Below, in pieces: positions 1-12,029 of a stretch of DNA of 64,000 nt (the first letter of the stretch is position 1; every line of letters starts with the position of its first letter). A program made the position numbers and the translations under genes. The notes beneath the pieces are model-generated. The model was given only the letters and a program-made list of their open reading frames with translations. It was not told where the DNA came from and did not search any database. Origin of the DNA: Caprella mutica (Eukaryota > Arthropoda > Malacostraca > Amphipoda > Caprellidae); contig CANNZV010001626.1 of assembly GCA_947561585.1 (NCBI GenBank), positions 1 to 64,000 on the forward strand, written 5' to 3'.

Positions 1-20
1 GACCAAGAGTATGATAGTAT

Positions 21-162
21 GGGAAATTTTTAACATTTTCTGTAGCTACTTACAATGTTCAATTTTCTCAAATTTACATGTATTTTACATTTTACTGAGA
101 ACAGAAAGCAAGATAGAGGATTTCTTGAACACTTTACCAGTTCTTGCAGTGTGGACTTAGGA
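21..162 (+). repeat. Dispersed repeat, copy 1 (second copy at 41893-42028)
   Basis: Reads closely parallel to 41893-42028. Shared blocks include TTTAACATTTTCTGT, TTTACATGTATTTTAC, ACTGAGAACAGAA and GAGGATTTCTTG, in the same order. Copy 1 carries extra bases around an AGCTACTTAC block that copy 2 lacks. The element type is not recognised. Confidence 0.65.
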
Positions 163-1290
163 TACTAGTTATTTTTTACTTTAAGTTTTAATTTAGCTAC
201 TTACCTAGTCACTTTTTGGTTTCTTTCACAGTTAAATATAGTTTTTCCCCTTTGAATATAATATTCCAGCAGCGTTGGTGGATTTCTAGCTATTAATTCT
301 TATGCTTACTATTAATTCTTATGTTTATCATTTATTAATGTTTACTATTAATTAAATTGAAAATAAGCTATTGGATTTTTTTCAGCTTTTTGAAAATGCA
401 AGTGGGTTCTTGTGCACCAATTACATACTGGGTTATGTTCAAAAGTTTGTAGTTATATTGATAATTCAACATTCAATTTCAAATATTTATTTGTGCTTAA
501 ATTTGAACTAATTCTTTTAAGCAAATATTGCTATAAATAATAGTGTGAAAACCACTATCAAAAATTATTTAGGCCAACAAATGAATTTTACAGACTAAAT
601 ACTCTTTATTATGAAGTTTCCATTAATTTAATTTTATTAAAATATTAAGCTTCTACTAGCTACACCCTAAAATAAAAATATTTAAGTACAAAAACTTAAA
701 ATTAAACCTACCTAATTGGGAAAATTAACACTTCAAACTATTGATTATTTACTTTTTGAAGTATGTTTGACACTGTTATTTGTATGTATTAGGTAAATTA
801 TTATTATTATTGTAAAATCTAGATTACAGTGATTAGTTTAATAAAGATATATTTTGTCAAGTAGAACATACCTAAGTAGTATGTTGTTGAAATATTGGCT
901 ACCAGAATATAATCTATGGTGCTGTTTGTCAGTGTCTTGCAAAAAGTTCAAAATACAATAAAATATAGCTGGTAGTAGCTACCAGCCTAACAGTGCTAAC
1001 ACCACTGCATAACAGGTTACTTAGGCAAATAGGCAGTATTTGCTCCACAGATGGAAATATTTATAATGGGAATGGAGTGTTGAGGCCCACTTTTGAAAAT
1101 TAGGACTTTACTGATGAATTGTTGATTACTTAACTCCGAAGTTTTGCAGATTTCAAAATATTAAGATTGAATTGATGCAAATTTTATAAAACTAAGTATT
1201 TATCCTCCAAAATTCATCTGTTGGTCAGCAGAATTTATCAAAGTGGGTCATGGCTTGTAACTTGTAGTCAAAATCTTAATGAGTAAAATT

Positions 1291-1324
1291 TGAAAATGGG
1301 TTTCATTTCTTTCGTGCCACCCAG
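1291..1324 (-). mobile_element. mariner/Tc1-type terminal repeat, solitary end
   Basis: The 34 bp match the sequence at 45091-45122 almost base for base (TGAAAATGG, TTTCATT, GTGCCACC). The outer edge abuts a TA dinucleotide. Its complement begins with a GGTGGCAC core, like the ends at 40747 and 47999. No matching partner end or transposase was seen nearby, so this is a relic or one end of an unresolved element. Confidence 0.4.
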
Positions 1325-2572
1325 TATATTGCAGATTTTTTTAAATAATTTTTTATTTTGGTGAATCAAATATCAATGAGATATTGCATAGCATACTTTA
1401 TAAGTTTGGGTGAGATAAGAATGATGAGTTTAGGTATCTTAACATGCTTACAGTAAAACCTATATTGTTAGTTAAATAGCCAATTTAATTTGGAAAGAAC
1501 TGGAGTACCAAACTTTGATCCATATTACTAATTGAAGTATAATTATGAGCAAAATGCTCAATAAGTCCAGTATTTTCATTTTCAAAAATATATATATTTG
1601 AAATTGCTATGAATTTCTCTCCATTCTAACATTGAAATGAATTTGAAAATCCTCAGCTAAAGAGTTAATTTGTAGATTCATGTTCATAATAACAGTCTTA
1701 CCTATTGAAACCAAGTAAAGTAGCTACTTATAATTCCAATTTAATCATTTTTTCACTAAAACCCTAGCATCGTCTAGGGTATTCTACTATTCTATCACAC
1801 TTTCCTGCAAACTTTGATCTAACATAAGAACTAATTCAGGTAGAAGCTCCTCCATACTTACACCATCCTAAGATATCATTTCGATAATGATGTGTACCTA
1901 TTTTCAATCTTGTATCTCTTATAGTTAATCATTTATTAGCATATCTTTACTAAGAATTAGGGTAATTGCATCGCACTTGTGGGGTAAATAATCGCAGTGA
2001 TATTATTCTGACGCTAAATTTAATAAGTTATTGTCTATAAATGTGTGATTGGTTTATCTGTGATTTCATTCAAACTTGCAAATATTTTGCATTGGCTACA
2101 GTTATCAAAAAAAGATGTTGTATTTAAATTTCAACTATGAATTAAAATATTTGGAAAATGAAATAGAAAATATGACTATTAAACAATTATTTAGCTTATA
2201 TTCATAAACTTGAAACTCCTTTTTTGTTTTTTTGTTATGGTGGCAATGGGCCATAATGATACAACTTTTAATGTAGCTACTTACTGGTAGTCAAGTTATT
2301 GGTATAAAAATATTCTGAAAAGCTATTCATTTTTGGCTTAAGAATAGGACAGTTGATAATAAAGGTCAACTTAGAGAACAAAAACTTTGAAACCATCTAA
2401 AGAAGGAATCTTATGATCTATGCAACCTGTTTAAAATATTTTAAATTTTATGTTTTGATAATTAAATATAGTAGCTATAATTCATCAATATGCTGTGTTG
2501 TGTGCCATGAACAGTTAAATTTTCTTATCAGTAATATGCTTAGCAGAATTTCTAAACAATTATTCCTTTCAG

Positions 2573-5520
2573 ATAAATCTATCAAGACTTGGAAAAGGAC
2601 ATCTCCTGATACTTCACCCTTGGATAACTTGTAGTGTCATCTTGATTTGCTATGTGAGTAGACTTTTCAATGTATTTATATGTTGAAAGTAGCTATAGCT
2701 AATTAAAGTATCATAACTACATAATAATGTGTCTGAAGTTAGCTAACTGATATTAACAATGATTTTTCTCCTAAAAATGTTCTGAAAATTAATATTTTGA
2801 ATTTTTTTTTTTTTTTTATCTCTTTGAATGAGAATTTTGTGTTTAATATTTATCAAATGTTTGCAGCTAAGTTATCTCACAAATAAATTATGAACATTTT
2901 TTTGTAAATTAAGTCAAGTCTCATTATCTAACCAATGTCATAAAATTTTATTCTATTGCCAAAGTAGTTCTATTATGTCATTACAATCAATCTAAATATA
3001 GCAAAGAAAGTTCTTAATTATCTTGATAAAAGTGAAGATGGAAAACAATATCTAGCTACTGGGAAATGTGTAGTGAGTTTAAACTCGGTAGCTGATTTGA
3101 TGCGAAAATCAATATTCAGTATAAAGTACCATCCTCTTTTCATCCAAATAATCTTAAAAATATGATATTTTCATTTGAACAACTGATCTGTTTATTTTTT
3201 TAAATTTTTTATTATGCACAACAGCTTGCTGTTCTAAAGTAAACAGTTTAGTGATGGGAAAGAATAAATAAATATAGAAGTAGGCTATTATGAACTCGAG
3301 CATTTAGCTTATGTTTATCACAATATACTTAGTTGAATATAGCTAGTTAAAAATGTATTTTCATTTATTGTAAATAGAAAAATATTTACATTCAAGCACA
3401 GGAAGGTGACACAAAACCAAGAGCCTTTTGTAGCTTTTTACTCAATACTCATCCTATCTATTTTAAAATGATTTATTTCATTTTTATATAACAGAGCAGA
3501 ACAAATCTATTTTAAAGATTGTAGTAGAATTATATCACAAACTTAATCACAGAGCTCCCTGGCAAATTCTTCAAAAGATAAAAATTATGTAAGATCACCA
3601 CAGTTAGGTAACTGTTATCCGAATAAATTTTTCCGAACTGAATTTGCTACTTTCTAATGCATCTAACTTCTTAATTTTATGACCTTTTAATGAATGTATT
3701 TCATTTAACAGGTGTGCAACAGTCCCAGGATTGCTCTGCTATGCCTTCAAACATCAGTACTGCCACTGCATACATACATGTGTAGTTTGAGTAGATGTTC
3801 CTAATTGTAAGTCATCATCATGTTGATCTCTTGTAGATGTAATTTAAAGTTAATTGATTAATGAGTTATATATATAATTAACTAATTCTAAAACGATTGG
3901 TCCAAGATCATGCTTTGGCAACAAATGAACTTAATATATAAAATTAGCTGTATTCTTTAATATTGAATGTAAAATTAGAAGTATTTAAATTTTTAAAGTT
4001 AGTTCTCAAATTTAAATAAATATGCTATATGCATTAGCTATATCAGAAATACAATAAATATCTATCTAATTTACTGCATTCAAAATAGCTATATAATTGA
4101 TCAAAAAAATGTAACTAGCTGTTATTTATAACAAGCTATCGGAATTTTACAACAAATATAGAATCTTAATAGCATGTTTTTTATTGTTTATATCATTATT
4201 AAATTATTAATATTGCATCAATACTCATTTTTAGGTACCTCTTCAATTGACCCCAGGAACTCCATCCTGAAGCTGTCGATGGTTAATAGAAGAAAAAGGG
4301 AGATGTTCATCATTTTTTAACGCTACTTTCAGTTTTAGAGTATAGCGCTAGGGTTATGATCTTCAATTACGATGTTAAATTTTTTAGGTAGACTTCGTTT
4401 AGTATCACATTTTCGTTTCCTTTTCCATCCATATGTACAGCCACCGGTGCTTGTGCCCCTTTCAGTCACATTTCTTGGTGTGAAACTTTAACACTTGTAT
4501 GAAACAAGCTTTTCTGCATCCAAGTGCATTGTCACTAGACTGGTGATAGGTAACATTGTTAATGGAGCCACTTTATTTTCTGAATGTTTCTCAGAGTCGA
4601 AGCAGACGATAAATCCTCCTTTTAAAAATAATAAAGCTGATCATTAAATGATAAATTTCTAGCTCTGTCAATCTGTCTTTTTCTCTATAAAAATTAACTA
4701 TGATCATTTAATTATATTGAGCTGCCAGAGGTTCTATTCTGAAACTGTCTGTGGTGAATGGATGAGAAGGGGGTGCCTTCCCTTTGGACCTGAACTGTTG
4801 TAATGTGGTTTATAGATTGTTTTTAATATTTTAACGCTACTTGCAGTTTTAGAGGATAACGCTAGGGTTATGCTCTTCAACTACGAGGTCTTATATTTTG
4901 TGTTAGGTAGGCTCGTAGGCTTCATTTACTATCACCTCTTCATTTTCCTCTTCCATCCGTAAGTGCAGTTACCGGAGCTTGTGTTTTTCATCACATTCCT
5001 TTGTAAGTGACGTAGGAGCTTTTCTGCATCCATAAGCTTTGTAATAACAGTTGTTTGTATCACTGCTCATGGATCCACTTTCCTTCTTCACTTAGGTTTC
5101 CAGTCCCTTGTATTTAATTTTCTTTTGACTTTAGTGATATGGCATTTTGTTCCGAAACAGACGTTAAATCCCCTACTAATATGAATTTATTACATTGATT
5201 GGTGTCTCTTCAGCACAATACTAGTCTAGTTGCTAACTGTTAACTTATGGTATTTTTCTTAATATACATTTTTTATTATTTAGAGTACCTTCATACAGTA
5301 TTTATAATTAAAAGTACAGCATTAATTATTTACATCCTCTTACCATCGTGTATTTGGTTCGTAATTGTAAGTATGTATTCTATTTATTTAGTTTAATTTT
5401 TTTCATTTGGAATGTTCTCATGCAAACTCCTTCATTATTTGTATTATTATCCTTCATGAAATTTAAAATATATTAATTATAGTTGTGAAATCTTCATCTG
5501 TATTGTCGATACTAATAAAA
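2573..5520 (+). ncRNA. Possible spliced non-coding transcript
   Basis: Three blocks have splice-site borders on the + strand. 2573-2653 follows CCTTTCAG and ends before GTGAGT. 3712-3806 follows TTTAACAG and ends before GTAAGT. A block from 4235 follows TTTTTAG and runs through a duplicated segment to an AATAAA-like region near 5510. No frame stays open across the blocks, so a long non-coding RNA or an untranslated region is more likely than a protein gene. The splice sites are short motifs that can occur by chance; no transcript evidence is available. Confidence 0.28.
4240..5180 (+). repeat. Diverged tandem duplication, unit ~450 bp
   Basis: Two neighbouring copies (about 4240-4620 and 4720-5180) share ordered blocks. 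Examples are AACGCTACTT, CAGTTTTAGAG, GCTAGGGTTATG, TCTTCAA, CTTCCATCC, AGCTTTTCTGCATCCA and a final AGACGATAAATCC or AGACGTTAAATCC. Divergence is large enough to make it an old duplication. No protein-like frame was found in either copy. Confidence 0.6.
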
Positions 5521-6836
5521 GTAATGTCTGTATGAATACTGCCAGATTTATTTCTTCTATCATTACATATTATTGTAGAACTAAGGTCTACGATCATTAT
5601 TCTGCAAACCGCATACAATTAGGCTCAGTATATTTATATTATTTGGTTTTAATGTTTTTGAAACTCTGAGCAACAATTGAGCGAATCACTAACCTGACGC
5701 TTAGAAAAAAGATTGTACACTCTTTGTTTTGATTTTAAATTTATGAACAAACAATAAGTTTTCGGCTTTTGTTTAATTAAGATATAACTTTTTTCCTAAA
5801 GTATATAAACGTTCCTATAATAAGTTTATCCAATTGCATACCTTTAAACGAATAATAAATGGTTATAGTATGCCTAGTTGACAATCAAAACAAATGGTGT
5901 ACATTCTTTTTCTTCAGACCTAAAATTAGTAAGTCTGAAGTAAAAATAGGTATTGTAGAGTTTTTATTATAAAAATAACAAAAATATGCTATCAAATTTC
6001 ATGCGGTTTGCAGCAAGATGATGAGAAGCATCAGCTTCATTGATTAAAGCAATAACAAGATTTGCTTGGAAAGGAAGTGTCCGTAGGATGTTAAATTCCA
6101 AAATCACAGTTTTTTGTTATTTACCAATCTGTAGTTTACTCACACCAATCCTAAAATATATACATTACAATTAATAAAGTTTATTTTTGGAAATGTGAAA
6201 TTTCTCCATTGTTAAATAATCAATACAAATACAGTTTCTTTTGCTGTACAGTACAGATAATTTGTGAGTTATTTGTAATTACTAAATCAAATGACTAGAT
6301 TGGAACTGACTACTATAGATTAAAAAATATATTTATGTTCACTACCATCATTCTACTAAACAATTAATTCAACTAACCTCTCCTGATATTGTGTGATTGA
6401 AAGTATAATGCAATGTTAACAATTATTTAAATATATTATTTTATTAAAAACAAGATAATTAAAGATTTGAATATTGAGCAACAGAAAATGAAAATGTAAT
6501 TTAAAATTTAAAGCTTCAGCAAATAAAGATGTTAAGAAGTGCATATAAATTAATTAGCAGCTTAAAGATACAGCTTTCGTGAAATCGAAATTAAAATGAA
6601 CTATAATTTACAACATCATGTCAACTTAAATTACGTGATCATCTAAGTGATTTGAAGTAATTATTGCAGGCCTCACAAAATTAATGTTTTTATAGTACAA
6701 TATATCTACCGCTATTATATAATAAAAATTGGAAACATATTAAATTCCGTAAAAATTGTAGAGTCTAATAAAGAACATAAAAAGAACAAGGTTAATACTT
6801 GAGTCTACCCTCGCTCCGTTTTCTATGCGATGAGAT
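5521..6836. other. Gene-free AT-rich stretch
   Basis: I see no coding region, RNA gene or clear mobile element here. The sequence is AT-rich with short homopolymer runs. Confidence 0.4.
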
Positions 6837-6989
6837 GCGGTTAAGAGACTCTTGTTTGCTGCTAACTCCAACCGTTTTACGTGAGTGTTAAGCGCTTAGC
6901 ACATCAAGATTGTAACCATTTTCACTGGTGCTAAGCGCTTAAGAGACTTTACCTTGAGCAACCCGATTTTTGCGGTTAAGAGACTTTGG
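6837..6989. repeat. Inverted TTAAGCGCTTAGCAC motif with GCGGTTAAGAGACT repeats
   Basis: GTTAAGCGCTTAGC (6887-6900, continuing into AC) and GTGCTAAGCGCTTAA (from 6928) form an inverted pair about 25 bp apart. GCGGTTAAGAGACT occurs at 6837 and 6972, and a hybrid form GCGCTTAAGAGACT at 6935. The block is GC-richer than its flanks. It may be the end of a transposon or a compact regulatory cluster; neither can be confirmed. Confidence 0.5.
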
Positions 6990-9900
6990 CTTGTGGCCCT
7001 TCATATGTGGGTATTTTGAACTTTGAATAAAATAATATTATATAACTATATTTCAAACTTTTAAATCTCTGATCTTTTCGAATTTATTTGAAGCTCTCCA
7101 AAATTAAAGAAAAAGACATCATCAACACGGCATTTCTATATGATTCTTCTCATTCTTTGGTTTCTGAGTCATTAGGACTGAAGCCTGACGCGACTGAAAA
7201 TTTTTATTCTCGCCAACATAATAGAAATAATAAAAAGAGGGAGCTATAAAAGTGTAAAATGAAAGAATTATTATCAAAAAAATTGTATTACACATTAATA
7301 TTTACTCCTAAAAAATAATGGCTTTAACATTCAAAGATTAATCAACTAGTGACATGAATTTTCTAACATAAAAATTAGAATATTTGCAATATTTGTTTTT
7401 CTTGTCAATACAATCTGATACGAAACGTTTACTTTAATTCAACAGAAATATGACGCTTACAGTAACAGAAATTATAGAAGTCTTGACAATATTCATGCAG
7501 GTCTATCGTCGACAAACACTATAATTATAACATAATAATACTGTTAAATTGTATTTCAATATAGGCAACATTTCGTTGAATAAATAATTTATGTGCAAAA
7601 TTACATAGACAGTATTGAAGCAGCTTTAAGATGTGTTTTAACATATTTTTTATTTAAATTTTCTACGTCAGAGTATAGTCATATTGTAATTCTTGGAAAA
7701 CAACCAATTATTTTCCATATCTGTTATAGTATTGTGGAGGGTAGTTAAAACTATTCAAATAAATAATCTTCATTTAGTACCTAGAAACAAAATCCTAAAA
7801 TTAGTTACAAAGTTTATAAATATATTTATTAGCGCTATTACTCAAATTACCACTAAATTTTACTTACCTCTATTCAGAGGTACTATAGTTCCTATGGCAG
7901 TCACATCAATAATAAATAAAGTTTAGTGTTGCCGGAGGTAAACGAAGATTTCACATTTTAATCTTTAGAAAATTGAAACAATGGTTTCTTCACTGTATTA
8001 TTAAATTGAATAATTCGATAATTGTTCTGCATTTTCTCAAAATGATGTAACTTTCAGTTATGGTAACAAAATATTTCATCAACATTTAACTATATATATC
8101 TTAAGGTCGTATAAAGTGATTAACAATTTATTAGCTAGGTTAGATGTACATTTGTTTGATCTTGGTGAGAGTACAATATGGAAATGATAAGAAAAATATT
8201 CAACTTAAACCTTATTATTATCTTATCCAAGAGCAATAAAAATGATATAAGTGTTAAAAGTCTACATCAACCCAATCTTCATTCGTTGTAATATCAGTAC
8301 GGCTCTCAGTGAGTGCCGTACTTTTCATGAAATTTCCTCTTCAAACTCTCGAAACTCATATATAAATCTTACTAGTTATATTTCGGTCAAAAATCAGGTC
8401 AACTTCTGGATCCGTTAATCTAGAAAAAGTGAAAAAAAATTGTGAGGAAGAATAGCGCAAAGGAGATATTTAATTCTTAAAAATCTATAAATTATCAACA
8501 TTATCAGGAATATAGTTTCCCTGTATTCGGAATCACAACAACATTAGCAACTCTGTAGTTAAAATTATTAATTATTAAATAGGTAATTTATATCAACTTA
8601 ATAATTAAATATGTGTAGATATTACAATTACATATAATTTGTAGCATGTAGATGTCATTGCGTAATTGAATACTTATTTTCTTATTAATTCATTCATGTC
8701 TCCACACAATTAAATATCGTTAGAGGTACTCATCACTCTCTTGCTATCTTATAACGACGATAACGACTTATACAATTCAAAAATTGACCAATTTGTTAGA
8801 TGAGTGTGGTTTGAAAGTGTTGGAAAAGAGGAGAAATCAAACAGAATGTTAACTTCAAATTAGTAGTTTTGACATGATTCATTATTTTTCATCTACTTAT
8901 ATTGTACTTCAAACCTCCCTCATGAACGCTATTGTTTATACTTATTCCAGAAAGAATTATTTAAAACATTTATTTATGCAATTTCATTGTGATGTGCTAG
9001 ACCTTTATAAACTAAAAATTGGTGACTTTTAGTAAAAATGGTTGTAATATCCTAACTAATATCTGAATCTCTTACTTATTTAATAATATTTTTAAAAGTT
9101 ACTCGCAATGTATCTGAATTTTTTCCTTAATTAAACTTATCAGTTGGTAGTACTGTGAACCATTGTTACAATATCAGATGTTCACAAGTCGCGGTTTGGT
9201 CTAAATATCACTTACAATTGATATACTATTTGGTCCCACATTGTTTAGACTTGTATCTAGATTCTTCAGATAATTTTAACATGTTTGATGTCAAAAGAAG
9301 CGACAGGCTGTAGCACCTAACACTCTACAGTTTCTGATAAAAATGGGGCTCTGTCGTTACAATAAAAAGAGTCCCTCTCGTAAGTGACACATGTAATGAC
9401 GCTTTTCCAACCTCTGAATCTATCATACTGTATAATTTGATTTACTTATTCACTGAAATGCGTCGCACTTAAAGGGATAGTAAAGTTAAAATCAAACAAT
9501 CGCCAAATTTGCTTTTAATCGATTCAGAATATTTAATTATGTAATATTTGAATGATCGTTTATTTTTAAAATGTTCATATAAAAAGTATATAATAAAATT
9601 AGCGACACCTAGCGGAAGTATTACCACTCATTAGTATGTACGTGAGTATATTTGTTGTTTTCATATGTATTTATGTATGCAGTAATTAACCTTTTTTGCG
9701 TTAAAATGGTTAAAAGATTCAAGACAAGAAGGCATAACTTTAAAAATAAAGCCATCTCCTCACTAAAGCTAGAATCTAGGTAGAAACTCATCTCAATTTG
9801 TTTGTTTACAAGATGGCGACTCTGATTGTGGCGCCATCACCGTTAGCATTTGTTAAGAAATTAATTATATATAAATTGATATATTTCCATTATTAGATTT

Positions 9901-10768
9901 TATTAAACATTACAATTCTACATGAATGCTTTATTCTTATTAAGCAATCGTTTTATTAGAAAAAATGACATTTTTTTTATAAAGTTTACTGCCTTTTAAA
10001 CAATTTCAAACAATTTTAACATATAAGTATGTCTTGAAGCACATAAGTATGAGTTAAAACACACAAGTATGTGTTGACACTTGAAGTGTCACGTTTTGTG
10101 ACGAATTATAAATAGTAAACGTGAAATTCTTCAACGTCTCCGAATAATTCTTAATGTGTCTTCACAGTGCCTGACTGCATTTCAAACGCATGGAAATTCG
10201 TTCGTTAGGCTCATTTGCATTTTTTTAATCTTGGTAATCTGAACACGTCTTTCCCTTACCTGCAATTTAAGAACCAACGGATTGTTAGGGAAAGAAATCG
10301 TGAAGAGATTCCCGAGAAACCCGAAACTGAAATCCCACCGTTTGGAAATATCTGATTTTTTAATATAGTGAGCAAGGAGAGTCAGGTAAATGATTCTAAA
10401 GTTCATTTACGTGACAATGTTTGACATTTTTATTAACAAGGGTGGACATGCACATGCACCGACATAACCTTCCGGCGATAATCCTGCAACATTCCATTCC
10501 GATGTCCCCAGAGGATATAGCTAAAATGTCAGTTTGTGAACCATATAGAAAACATCCCAATTAATATATAATCCGACAACAATATCATCAGAGGATACAT
10601 ATAACCTTCGTAGTAGACAATCATCGTATTAGATCAGGACATATCTGAAAATGTACTCAACAATTATAGCACTAGACATAAAGTAATTTATGTCACCTGG
10701 AAGATATTACCTTCGCAGAAAGCGGAAGGTTTTATTTTAGGCGGAATTTATATATTTATTCATTTTTT
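6990..10768. other. Gene-free AT-rich stretch with small hairpins
   Basis: No supported gene. At 8296-8322 a perfect 8-bp stem (AGTACGGC/GCCGTACT) encloses an 11-base loop. At 9811-9825 the string AAGATGGCGACTCTGA resembles AAAATGGCGACTCTGA near 43205, possibly a shared dispersed repeat. At 10709-10730 ACCTTC and GAAGGT form a small hairpin just before the fold-back element. Confidence 0.4.
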
Positions 10769-10769
10769 T

Positions 10770-12029
10770 ACGATTGGTCAATGTCCAGGAACCATCTGGT
10801 ACAAATTTGGGAGCGGTCCAGTCAAAGGTCAAAATTAATTATAACTCGCTCAGAAATTATTCGACCATATAGCCTGAAACTTGATGGAACGATTGTTCAT
10901 TATACAAGAACCAGTTTAATAGATTTGTGAACGAACGGGTCAAAGGTTAAGGTCAAGGTCATTAGTAACTCAAGAATTATTAAAAATTCTGCATGCTGTT
11001 TACAAAACCCTGCATGCTGTTCACAACACTACGAATGCTATTCACAACACCCTGCTTGCTGTTCACAACAGTCTGCACGATGTTCACAACACTCCGCATG
11101 CTGTTCACAACACTCTGCATGAAGTTCACAACACTCTACATGCTGTTCACAACACTCTGCATGCTGTTCACAACACTCTGCTTAGTATTCACTACACTCT
11201 GCATGCTGTTCACAACACTCTGCATGCTGTTCACAACACTCTGCATGCTGTTCACAACACTCTGCACGCTGTTCACAACACTCTGCATGCTGTTCACTAC
11301 ACTCTGCATGCTGTCTAATGCCTTTGAGTTTGTAAAAGTAATCTTATTTAATCGCATTAAGGCGAGGATCTCTCTGTAAAATCTTCAGAAAGTTTTTACT
11401 CCACGGGGAGAATCTTCGAGAGATTTTGTTGCTTATTATTATGTTTACATTTTATGGAATATGAAAAAGAGAGAATTTGCATAATGCATCCACAGGAAAT
11501 GGAAAGTCTGAATATATTAAAATTTGGTAACTAAATTATACATATGTGATTAAATAGTTTATTGATCCAATTATTAACTAGATTATGTGCACTCGGTAGA
11601 GCGATTCCACCATGTTTCATGCAATATGGTACAATACTTTTTGAGTTATTCAATTATAAATGACCTTGACCTTTGACCGGATCGCACCCAAAATTCTACC
11701 AGATGGTTCCTGGAAATTGACCAATTGTACCATCAAATTTCAGACAATTTGGTTGAATACGTTTTGATTTATTGAGTTACAAATGGTCTCGACTTTGATC
11801 TTTGACCTTTGACCTGATCGCCCCAAAAATCTAACAAAATGGTTCCTACATATTGACCAATCGTCCCTCCAAGTTTCATGCAATATGGTTCAATTCTTTT
11901 TGAGTTATGAATGACCATGACCTTGACCTTTGACCTGGTCACTCCAGAAATTTTACCAGCAGGTCACTGGACATGGACCAATCGTTTCACTAAATTTCAG
12001 GTAATTTGGTTAAATGCTTTTTCAGTTAA
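10770..12029. mobile_element. Fold-back element with ~155-bp units in its arms
   Basis: The left arm (about 10770-10985) is the reverse complement of the right arm (about 11600-12029). The left arm reads GGTCAAAGGTTAAGGTCAAGG; the right arm reads TGACCTTGACCTTTGACC several times. Each arm is made of ~155-bp units that also contain a GGTTCCTG-type block and a CAATATGGT..TTTTTGAGTTAT block: about 1.5 units on the left and 3 on the right. A 21-bp minisatellite fills the centre. No transposase is present, so it would be non-autonomous. The layout resembles Drosophila fold-back elements, but no sequence match is claimed. Confidence 0.6.
10988..11313 (+). repeat. 21-bp minisatellite, ~15 copies
   Basis: The consensus is close to CTCTGCATGCTGTTCACAACA, repeated about 15 times with point differences. 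As 21 is a multiple of three, it opens artificial reading frames on both strands (MLFTTLC repeats on +, NSMQSVV repeats on -). These are not genes. It sits in the loop of the fold-back element around it. Confidence 0.9.

Larger units (their letters stand above)
1..2572. other. AT-rich gene-free stretch rich in TAGCTA
   Basis: No coding region is supported; the short open frames are not protein-like. The stretch holds one copy of a dispersed repeat (21-162), a transposon-end-like sequence (1291-1324) and many copies of the palindromic hexamer TAGCTA. It could be intronic, because an exon-like block with an acceptor site begins at 2573, but that is inference. Confidence 0.5.

Noticed and set aside
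8296..8322. GC-rich hairpin that would resemble a bacterial terminator
   Set aside because: The context is eukaryotic and no gene lies upstream; it is noted only as a small hairpin.
10993..11379. 128-codon + strand frame with MLFTTLC repeats, and a mirror frame on the - strand
   Set aside because: Produced by a 21-bp minisatellite whose period is a multiple of three; both strands are open for the same reason.
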